Part shown: in pieces, positions 8,266 to 14,453 of the stretch
Numbering within the stretch: position 1 is the stretch's first letter
Layout of the letters: the number at the start of each line of letters is the position of its first letter
NCBI GenBank assembly: GCA_964639205.1
Contig: CAZXCG010000025.1
Span: forward strand, 1 to 19,374
Direction of reading: 5' to 3'
Length of the DNA stretch: 19,374 nucleotides
Origin: CAZXCG01 sp964639205
Lineage (GTDB): Bacteria; Bacillota; Clostridia; Oscillospirales; Acutalibacteraceae
The notes under the pieces: generated by a model
Seen by the model: only the letters and a program-made list of their open reading frames with translations
Databases searched by the model: none
Told to the model about the DNA's origin: nothing
Program-made: the position numbers and the translations under genes

Positions 8266-9552
8266 ATGAGAAACATAAACATATGGAAAGAAATTTTTAC
8301 CGACGGTGGGCGCGACGCCGAGCTGTCAAGGCTTTACGGAGGAGACGAGGCCAACAAGGCCAAGGCGCGTTACATAGCGGCTCTTAACGGATATGAGGAC
8401 TACTTTAAAAACGGAAGCGACAGAGAAATTATGCTTTTCTCGGCGCCGGGGCGCACCGAACTCGGCGGCAATCATACCGACCATCAGCACGGAAGGGTGC
8501 TTGCGGGCAGCGTTAACCTCGACATTATAGCCGTAGTTTCGCTTAACGGCACAAGCGAGGTCAGAATCAAGTCGGAGGGTTACCCCGAGGATAAAATCGT
8601 TGTAAACGATCTTTCAATTCATAAGGACGAAGTAAACAGGTCTTCGTCGCTTATAAGAGGTGTGCTTGCAAAATTCGCTTCAAAAGGCTGCGACCTTGCC
8701 GGGTTTGACGCTTATACGGTATCAACCGTTTTGAAGGGAAGCGGGCTTTCCTCCTCCGCTGCGTTTGAGGTGCTTATAGGCGCGGTTGTAAACGACCTTT
8801 TCAACAACGGCAATGCAAGCACCGTGGAAATTGCGCAGATAGGTCAGTTTGCCGAGAGGGAGTATTTCGGAAAGCCGAGCGGACTTATGGATCAGACCGC
8901 TTCTTCCGTTGGAAATATGGTGACCATTGATTTTGAAAATCCCGAAAATCCGATTGTTGAACAGGTAGACTTCGATTTTTCAAAATCGGGCTACGCGCTG
9001 TGCATTATAGATTCCGGCGCCGACCACGCCGATCTTACGGACGAATACGCCGCCGTTACGGGCGAGCTTAAAATAGTCTGCGATTATTTCGGGAAAAACG
9101 TGCTGCGGGAAATTCCCCGCGAAGACGTAATGGCAAACATCGCGCAGCTAAGAAAACTCGCGGGCGACAGAGCCGTCCTGCGGGCAATACATTTTTATGA
9201 CGATAACGAAAGAGTACCCAAACAGGTTGAGGCTCTAAAGAACAACAGGTTTGATGAGTTTTTGAAGCTCGTAACGGAGTCGGGAAGGTCGTCGTGGATG
9301 TATTTGCAGAATGTAATTCCCGCCGGCTATACGCAGCACCAGGATGTTGCGCTGGCGCTTATGCTCTGCGACAAGCTCCTTGACGGCAGAGGCGCATACA
9401 GAGTGCACGGCGGAGGCTTTGCAGGAACAGTGCAGGCGTTTGTACCGACCGATATTTTGGAAAGCTTTAAAGAAAGCATGGAAAAAGCTCTGGGCGGCGG
9501 TTCCTGCCATATCCTTTCCATAAGACCGGAGGGCAAATACAGAATGCAATAA
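8266..9552 (+). CDS. galK: Galactokinase-family GHMP kinase
   Basis: Probably phosphorylates galactose to galactose 1-phosphate with ATP. The 428-residue protein has the GHMP kinase order. Motif 1 is SAPGRTELGGNHTDHQHG (59-76), motif 2 the ATP loop GSGLSSSAAFE (158-168), and motif 3 HGGGFAGTVQAFVP near the C-terminus. The catalytic aspartate is Asp209 in GLMDQ. Motif 1 differs from the classical GRVNLIGEHTD: the glutamate that contacts the sugar (Glu43 in human GALK1) is Asn69, while Arg63, His70 and Asp72 are kept. I recall the GRTELGGNHTD form from many clostridial proteins annotated as galactokinase, so the call stands, but another hexose is possible. The ATG follows GAGG (8255-8258) by 7 bases. 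galT and galE are not in the window. Confidence 0.85.
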   Translation: MRNINIWKEIFTDGGRDAELSRLYGGDEANKAKARYIAALNGYEDYFKNGSDREIMLFSAPGRTELGGNHTDHQHGRVLAGSVNLDIIAVVSLNGTSEVRIKSEGYPEDKIVVNDLSIHKDEVNRSSSLIRGVLAKFASKGCDLAGFDAYTVSTVLKGSGLSSSAAFEVLIGAVVNDLFNNGNASTVEIAQIGQFAEREYFGKPSGLMDQTASSVGNMVTIDFENPENPIVEQVDFDFSKSGYALCIIDSGADHADLTDEYAAVTGELKIVCDYFGKNVLREIPREDVMANIAQLRKLAGDRAVLRAIHFYDDNERVPKQVEALKNNRFDEFLKLVTESGRSSWMYLQNVIPAGYTQHQDVALALMLCDKLLDGRGAYRVHGGGFAGTVQAFVPTDILESFKESMEKALGGGSCHILSIRPEGKYRMQ

Positions 9553-9557
9553 CCTGA

Positions 9558-9589
9558 GCGCAGACGGTCCCCGCCTCTGAGGCTGTGCG
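9558..9589. repeat. Imperfect palindrome, decayed relative of the 19256-19294 element
   Basis: This 32-base sequence directly after galK aligns with the perfect palindrome at 19256-19294. Both share GC(G/A)CAGACG(G)TCCCCGCCT, but here about nine bases are missing from the 3' arm. The remaining ends (CGCA and TGCG) can still pair. A few bases later CCGTTTTTA (9592-9600) could serve as a weak termination tail for galK. It is probably a dispersed intergenic repeat. Confidence 0.45.
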
Positions 9590-9761
9590 TTCCGTTTTTA
9601 GAATTTAAGCGCGAGTTACGTTACCCCGCTGAAGCGCCGGGGAACTAACGTCCTTTGTGCACGTTGCAATCTATCGCTCTATAGCACGCTTCGTTCAAAG
9701 CAAGCTCACCGGAACGTTGCTGCGATTAAAATTAACTAAATATTATTTATTTGCTTTAAAA
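9590..9761. other. galK-mglB intergenic region, left half
   Basis: No gene is seen. It contains a hairpin at 9618-9651 with outer arms ACGTTA/TAACGT and inner arms CCCCG/CGGGG (11 pairs, one 3-base bulge, 9-base loop). No T run follows it, so it is more likely an intergenic repeat than a terminator. The rest shows nothing recognisable and becomes AT-rich towards 9760. Confidence 0.4.
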
Positions 9762-9828
9762 TTGTGAAATTATGCGCTGAAAAGCGCTCCGGATACTTAA
9801 ATTGCCAAAAAATCAACTAATTTCACAA
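9762..9828. promoter_or_regulatory. Long-spaced inverted repeat upstream of the mglB promoter
   Basis: TTGTGAAATTA (9762-9772) and TAATTTCACAA (9818-9828) are perfect 11-base inverted copies, 45 bases apart, ending 9 bases before the -35 box. Between them is a GAAA-tetraloop hairpin GCGCT-GAAA-AGCGC (9774-9787). The arms contain TGTGA and TCACA half-sites. They could be two operator half-sites bridged by a regulator, or a terminator-like cruciform. No regulator gene is linked. Confidence 0.4.
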
Positions 9829-9837
9829 ACTTTTATA

Positions 9838-9866
9838 TTGACAATTAGATTGCGCTTTGATAAAAT
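9838..9866 (+). promoter_or_regulatory. Promoter of the mglBAC operon
   Basis: A perfect -35 box TTGACA (9838-9843), 17-base spacer and TAAAAT -10 box (9861-9866). Transcription should start near 9873, leaving a leader of about 135 bases before mglB. Confidence 0.85.
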
Positions 9867-9873
9867 AGTATCG

Positions 9874-9990
9874 TAAACTTATGAATCGGCATAAGTGACA
9901 CGCCGTGACATGGCTTGTCCTACGGTAATATGCTTCGATACCGGGTATATGCGCATACGGATAAGCTTGTGAATCGGTAAATATTTATTT
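9874..9990 (+). promoter_or_regulatory. Folded mglB leader with duplicated 16-base box
   Basis: The leader begins and ends with two copies of a 16-base box (9874-9889 and 9962-9977, 14 of 16 identical, core TGAATCGG). The first copy sits in a hairpin with 7-base arms ACTTATG/CATAAGT (9877-9883 and 9890-9896, loop AATCGG). A hairpin CCGT-GACA...TGTC-ACGG and GTAT/ATAC stems follow before the ribosome binding site AAGGAGA (9994-10000). At DNA level the first hairpin is also a palindrome placed at the start of transcription, as expected for a LacI-type operator. It matches no riboswitch class that I recognise. Confidence 0.45.
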
Positions 9991-10007
9991 TTTAAGGAGA
10001 GACAAAA

Positions 10008-11117
10008 ATGAAAAAACTGTTAGCACTACTCTTAGCGCTCTGCATGGTATTTATGGTATTCGGCCTTGCAGCCTGCGGCGACGAAGAAACAACGGGCGGA
10101 GACGATGAAATCAACCAAACAGGCGAGATTTCCGTTTTCTATTACACTTTCGGTGATACCTACATTTCAAGTGTTCGCGCTGCTATGGATTCGTTGCTTG
10201 ACGAGTCCGGTCTTACTTATCAGAATTACGACGGCAACAACAGCCAGACAACCCAGACAGAGCAAATCCAGACAGCCATCGCTAAGGGCTCGCAGCTGCT
10301 CGTTGTTAACGTAGTAGACACAGGTTCTAACGACGCTGCTCTCAACATCATCAGCATGGCTCAGGAAGCCGGCATCCCCGTTATTTTCTTCAACCGTTCA
10401 GTTGAGGAAGAGGTTGTTACCTCCTACGAAAACTGCGCTTTCATCGGCACCGACTATGAAGAGGCGGGTCATATGCAGGGCGAGCTCGTTGGTAAGTATG
10501 TTCTTGAAAATTATGACACGATTGACCTCAACGGCGACGGCGTAATCAGCTACGTAATGTTCAAGGGTCAAGAGGGCAACAACGAGGCTATTGCTCGTAC
10601 ACAGTACGGTCAGGAAGACGCCGACGCTATCCTCACAGAAGGCGGCAAATCTGCTCTCGAGTTCTATGATTCTGCCAACTCACAAAAATATCTTGTTGAC
10701 CAGACAGGCGCTTGGGCTGCAAGTGAAGCTACAAACTACATGCAGACAATCCTTTCTCAGTACAGCGAAGCTAACGGCAACATGGTTGAGCTTGTAATCG
10801 CCAACAACGACGATATGGCTCTCGGCGCTATCTCCGCTCTTCAGGCAGCAGGCTACAACAACGGCGAAGGCACAACAACTATCCCCGTATTCGGCGTTGA
10901 CGCTACAGACGCAGGCAAGGCAGCTATTGACAGCGGCTTTATGACCGGTACAGTTAAGCAGGATGCAGAAGGTATGGCTAACGCTATCTTCACAATGTCG
11001 AAGAACTTCCTTAAAGGCAGCGACAAGTTCACAGATATTGATTCGAGCTATCTTGTAGGAACATGGAGAGTTAACATTCCTTACGGTCTGTACACAAGCG
11101 AAACTGCGGCCGAATAA
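10008..11117 (+). CDS. mglB: Galactose/glucose-type sugar-binding lipoprotein of an ABC importer
   Basis: Captures sugar outside the membrane and hands it to MglAC. The 369-residue precursor has a lipoprotein signal with lipobox LAAC (Cys23), so the mature protein is anchored to the membrane. The fold matches the galactose/glucose-binding protein family. FFNR (127-130), the calcium loop DLNGDGVIS (173-181), ARTQY (196-200), Trp236, VIANND (263-268) and FGVD (295-298) align with E. coli MglB. Compared with E. coli, the pocket His152, Asp154 and Asn256 appear as Asn191, Glu193 and Gln318, so specificity may be shifted. The ribosome binding site is strong. Codons look more selected than in the neighbours, consistent with high expression. 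Ribose or xylose is less likely because of the calcium loop. Confidence 0.9.
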   Translation: MKKLLALLLALCMVFMVFGLAACGDEETTGGDDEINQTGEISVFYYTFGDTYISSVRAAMDSLLDESGLTYQNYDGNNSQTTQTEQIQTAIAKGSQLLVVNVVDTGSNDAALNIISMAQEAGIPVIFFNRSVEEEVVTSYENCAFIGTDYEEAGHMQGELVGKYVLENYDTIDLNGDGVISYVMFKGQEGNNEAIARTQYGQEDADAILTEGGKSALEFYDSANSQKYLVDQTGAWAASEATNYMQTILSQYSEANGNMVELVIANNDDMALGAISALQAAGYNNGEGTTTIPVFGVDATDAGKAAIDSGFMTGTVKQDAEGMANAIFTMSKNFLKGSDKFTDIDSSYLVGTWRVNIPYGLYTSETAAE

Positions 11118-11167
11118 TTTAAATCCGCAGTTAGGTTCGTACAAATTAAATTTGTATTTATTGGGAG

Positions 11168-11190
11168 GCAGCCGCACTCTGTGCGGCTGT
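11168..11190 (+). terminator. Intercistronic hairpin between mglB and mglA
   Basis: CAGCCGCAC and GTGCGGCTG (11169-11177 and 11181-11189) form a perfect 9-base-pair stem with a TCT loop. A weak TTTCTTC tail follows. It may partly terminate transcription or protect the mglB message from 3' decay, so that binding protein is made in excess over the ATPase and permease. Confidence 0.65.
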
Positions 11191-11223
11191 TTCTTCAAAT
11201 AGGTAGACAGGAGACAGGATCTA

Positions 11224-12765
11224 ATGGAAAACATTAATAATCCGCAAACCGCTGTAACCGAGGAAAACGGTCCTGTACTGCTTCGCATGGAGGGCATAGA
11301 CAAAGTGTTCCCCGGCGTTAAAGCCCTCGATAATGTGTCGCTTACTGTTAAAGCAGGAACAGTGCACGCGCTTATGGGTGAAAACGGAGCCGGGAAATCC
11401 ACTTTGATGAAATGTCTGTTCGGAGTATATAACAAGGACAGCGGTCATATTTATCTTGAAGGTCAGGAAGTAAACTTCAAAAATTCAAAAGAGGCGCTCG
11501 AGCACGGCGTTGCAATGGTGCATCAGGAGCTTAATCAGGCTCTCAAGCGCAATGTTATGGACAATATGTGGCTCGGACGTTTCCCAAAGGTATCAAAATT
11601 TCTTCCTTTTACAAGTGAAAAGAAAATGTACAAGGCTACAAAAGCTGTGTTCGATGAGCTTGAAATTAATGTAAATCCGAAGACCGTGATGAGTAAATTG
11701 CCTGTTTCGCAGCGTCAGATGGTTGAAATAGCAAAAGCGGTTTCCTTTAAATCAAAGGTAATTGTGTTTGACGAACCCACCTCATCGCTTACCGAAGAAG
11801 AGGTTGAGCATCTGTTCAGAATCATCGATATGCTCAAATCACGCGGGTGCGGTATTATATATATTTCTCACAAAATGTCGGAGATACTCCGTATTTCCGA
11901 CGAAGTTACCATAATGCGTGACGGCAAATACATAGCTACCAAGGACGCAAAGAACCTTACTACCGGCGAAATCATAAAGATGATGGTTGGCCGTGAGCTT
12001 ACAAACCTTTATCCGCCAAAGGAAAATAAGGTCGGGGAGGTTTATTTGGAGGTTGAAGGACTCACCGCCGAATATTCCAAGCTTAAGGACGTGTCCTTTA
12101 AGGCTCATAAGGGCGAGGTGCTCGGCGTTGCGGGTCTTGACAGCTCTGGAAGAACAGAGCTGCTTGAAAATATTTTCGGTATTGCTACAAGGCGCGACGG
12201 CACTTTGAAGCTTGACGGCAAACCGATTAAAAACAGCAACGCGAGGGATTCAATCAAAAACGGCTTTGCAATGCTTACCGAGGAACGGCGTGCCACCGGT
12301 ATATTCGGAATACTTAATATACGCGAGAACACCGCTATTTCAAGTCTGAAAAAATATATGTCAGGTCCGCTTTTAAGCAAGAATAAAATGAAAAAGAGCA
12401 CGGAGTGGAGTGTTAACGCGATGCGTATTAAAACTCCGAGTCAGGATACGAAGATTCGTTCTCTTTCGGGCGGTAATCAGCAAAAGGTTATTATAGGACG
12501 CTGGCTTCTTACCGACCCCGAGGTGCTTTTGCTTGACGAGCCGACAAGAGGTATCGACGTCGGCGCTAAATATGAAATCTACCAGCTTATCCTCGATTTA
12601 GCAAACAAAGGAAAAACCGTAATTATGGTATCCTCTGAAATGCCTGAGTTACTCGGAATTTGCGACAGAATACTCGTTATGTCGGGCGGAAGGCTCGCCG
12701 GCGAGGTAGACGCGCAGAGCACAACTCAGGAAGAAATTATGACACTTGCCGCCAAATATGCATAA
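11224..12765 (+). CDS. mglA: Galactose-type ABC importer ATPase with two nucleotide-binding domains
   Basis: Powers sugar import with the permease MglC. The 513-residue protein is the tandem-ATPase type of the MglA/RbsA/XylG family (CUT2). Domain 1 has Walker A GENGAGKST (52-60), Walker B VIVFDEPTSS (179-188), and the unusual signature VSQRQ (161-165) in place of LSGGQ. Domain 2 has a degenerate Walker A GLDSSGRTE (304-312), a full LSGGNQQK (414-421) and Walker B LLLDEPTRGID (435-445). The degenerate site is normal in this family, where only one site is thought to be fully active. AGGAG and AGGAT precede the ATG. It lies between the binding-protein and permease genes. Confidence 0.93.
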   Translation: MENINNPQTAVTEENGPVLLRMEGIDKVFPGVKALDNVSLTVKAGTVHALMGENGAGKSTLMKCLFGVYNKDSGHIYLEGQEVNFKNSKEALEHGVAMVHQELNQALKRNVMDNMWLGRFPKVSKFLPFTSEKKMYKATKAVFDELEINVNPKTVMSKLPVSQRQMVEIAKAVSFKSKVIVFDEPTSSLTEEEVEHLFRIIDMLKSRGCGIIYISHKMSEILRISDEVTIMRDGKYIATKDAKNLTTGEIIKMMVGRELTNLYPPKENKVGEVYLEVEGLTAEYSKLKDVSFKAHKGEVLGVAGLDSSGRTELLENIFGIATRRDGTLKLDGKPIKNSNARDSIKNGFAMLTEERRATGIFGILNIRENTAISSLKKYMSGPLLSKNKMKKSTEWSVNAMRIKTPSQDTKIRSLSGGNQQKVIIGRWLLTDPEVLLLDEPTRGIDVGAKYEIYQLILDLANKGKTVIMVSSEMPELLGICDRILVMSGGRLAGEVDAQSTTQEEIMTLAAKYA

Positions 12766-12778
12766 GGGGGAACGGAAA

Positions 12779-13852
12779 ATGGCAGATCAGGCAGTAAAGA
12801 AAAATAAAATTTCCGCCGGAATAGAAGCTTTTAAAGAGCTTCCGGCAAAAGATAAGCGCCGTAAAATTACAGACACGCTTTTCAATAACGCAATGTACAT
12901 TATTATTGTCATTGCAATTATTATCATAGCGATTCGTGTTCCGGCTTTCCTTTCGGTTTCATCAATCGTTAATATTATTTCGCTTACAGCAGCTAAGCTG
13001 CCGATAGCTCTCGGCGTTGCGGGCGCTATTGTACTTACAGGTACAGATATTTCCGCCGGTCGTGTAGTTGGTCTTACTGCGGTTATCGCGGCTTCTCTGG
13101 TACAAACAACAAGTAAGCTGTTCCCGAATTTGGGAGTTCAGCCGCTCATCCTTGTTTTGCTTGCGGTAATTGTCGCGGGCGCGGCGGTAGGTTTGGTAAA
13201 CGGCTTCTTCGTTGCCAAGTTTAAGCTCCATCCGTTTATAGTTACTCTTTCAACTCAGCTCATCACCTACGGTATTATTCTTATGTACCTTATGATGGGT
13301 ACCAACAACGGTCAGACGCTTTCAAACCTTGATGCTTCTTACACTAATTTCGTTAAGGGTAAGCTGTTCTCCATAGGCGGAGTCACCGTTCCGAGATATG
13401 TGCTTTATTCGGTAATACTTGTAGTTATAATGTGGTTTATCTGGAACAAGACAAAGTTCGGTAAGAATATGTTTGCGGTCGGCTCAAACGAAGAGGCGGC
13501 CAACGTATCGGGCGTAAATGTCTTCAAGACCATTGTCTGCGTATTTATTCTTGCCGGCGTAATGTACAGCCTTACAGGCTTCTTCGAGGGTGCGCGTATC
13601 GCTTCGGTTAATGCGAATACCGGTCTTAACTATGAGTCCGACGCTATCGCAGCCTGCGTTATCGGCGGCGTATCGTTTGTAGGCGGTACCGGTAAAATCA
13701 GCGGTATCGTTATCGGCGTTATCCTTCTTCAGATTATTTTCGCGGGGCTTACCTTCCTTTCTGTTGACGCAAACCTGCTCTACATAATCAAGGGTCTTAT
13801 CATTCTTGTTGCTTGCTCAATAGATATGCGTAAATATCTTGCCCGTAAGTAA
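12779..13852 (+). CDS. mglC: Galactose-type ABC importer permease
   Basis: Membrane channel of the importer, BPD_transp_2 (MglC/RbsC) family. The ATG at 12779 gives 357 residues and lies behind AAGGGGGAACGG (12764-12775), 13 bases after mglA. A longer in-frame reading from 12746 overlaps the mglA end and lacks such a site. Several hydrophobic segments are visible, starting with one at about residues 38-56 of this start. Family segments GTDISAGRVVG, ANVSGVNV and CVIGGVSFVGGTG are present; the last is the conserved loop that contacts the ATPase. The cytoplasmic N-terminus is charged and about 35 residues long. It is followed after 35 bases by a small membrane protein gene. Confidence 0.92.
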   Translation: MADQAVKKNKISAGIEAFKELPAKDKRRKITDTLFNNAMYIIIVIAIIIIAIRVPAFLSVSSIVNIISLTAAKLPIALGVAGAIVLTGTDISAGRVVGLTAVIAASLVQTTSKLFPNLGVQPLILVLLAVIVAGAAVGLVNGFFVAKFKLHPFIVTLSTQLITYGIILMYLMMGTNNGQTLSNLDASYTNFVKGKLFSIGGVTVPRYVLYSVILVVIMWFIWNKTKFGKNMFAVGSNEEAANVSGVNVFKTIVCVFILAGVMYSLTGFFEGARIASVNANTGLNYESDAIAACVIGGVSFVGGTGKISGIVIGVILLQIIFAGLTFLSVDANLLYIIKGLIILVACSIDMRKYLARK

Positions 13853-13887
13853 TAGCTTTAATTTCTTTTTCCGGCGGGAGAGTTATA

Positions 13888-14295
13888 ATGGACGAGGAAA
13901 ATAAAAATTTAAGTACGACCGAAAACGACGGCGAACAGTCGGCTTTTTCCGTGCCGCAGAGAAAACCCGGCGGACTTTACAGAAATGTTAAAATGTCTGT
14001 AAAGACGGCTAATATTCTGGTGCTGGTTGGGATTGCGGCGCTGGTTGTTGTGACGCTTTTCCTTGTTAATCATAACGGATTTACCGTTACCTTTGACACA
14101 GACGGCGGCTCCTCTGTTGAAAGCGTAAAGCTTTATTACGGAGATACCGTCACAGTAGACGAAACCCCGACTAAAGAGGGGTATGTGTTTACGGGCTGGT
14201 ATTACGATAAAGACTGTACCGCCGAATGGAATTTGGAAAACGACATTGTTACCGGAAGCTTTACGCTTTATGCCGGCTGGGAAGAAGCCGGTTAA
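13888..14295 (+). CDS. Small membrane-anchored InlB B-repeat protein
   Basis: The function is unknown. The 135-residue protein has three parts. Residues 1-40 are polar and end in basic residues (R25, K26, R32, K35, K39), predicted inside the cell. Residues 41-60 form one membrane segment. Residues 64-133 form one InlB B-repeat (Listeria-Bacteroides repeat, Flg_new type), seen in VTFDTDGGSSVESVKLYYGD, GYVFTGWYYDKDC and TLYAGW. The charge pattern places the repeat outside the cell. Such repeats are usually found in long secreted surface proteins, so a single copy on a short anchor is unusual. It follows mglC by 35 bases, has a good ribosome binding site (GGGAGAG) and lies before the operon terminator, so it is co-transcribed with the importer. 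It may assist the sugar-binding lipoprotein or the cell wall; this is inference. Confidence 0.8.
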   Translation: MDEENKNLSTTENDGEQSAFSVPQRKPGGLYRNVKMSVKTANILVLVGIAALVVVTLFLVNHNGFTVTFDTDGGSSVESVKLYYGDTVTVDETPTKEGYVFTGWYYDKDCTAEWNLENDIVTGSFTLYAGWEEAG

Positions 14296-14312
14296 AGGCA
14301 GAAACAGAATTT

Positions 14313-14357
14313 TCAGGGATAAGGATTCAGCTCCTTATCCCTGATTTTGTGTTTTTA
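14313..14357 (+). terminator. Terminator of the mglBAC operon
   Basis: A perfect 13-base-pair stem (14313-14325 with 14332-14344) with a 6-base loop is followed by TTTTGTGTTTTT. It lies 17 bases after the InlB-repeat gene, so that gene belongs to the sugar operon. Confidence 0.95.
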
Positions 14358-14382
14358 AGAAAGTTAAAGTCGGAAAGAATTC

Positions 14383-14410
14383 TTTACATCGAACGAATTT
14401 GTGATATAAT
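14383..14410 (+). promoter_or_regulatory. Promoter of recG
   Basis: TTTACA (14383-14388), a 16-base spacer and a perfect TATAAT (14405-14410) preceded by TGA (extended -10). Start of transcription would be near 14417, which argues against the ATG at 14427 as the recG start. Confidence 0.75.
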
Positions 14411-14453
14411 TTACTTAAAGAAATAAATGCTCCGGTTTGTTACTGGTGGTGAT

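Noticed and set aside
10680..11435. 251-residue open frame on the minus strand across mglB and mglA
   Set aside because: It lies opposite two well-conserved genes, its protein has no recognisable domain, and it spans the mglB-mglA gap including the hairpin. It is a chance antisense frame.
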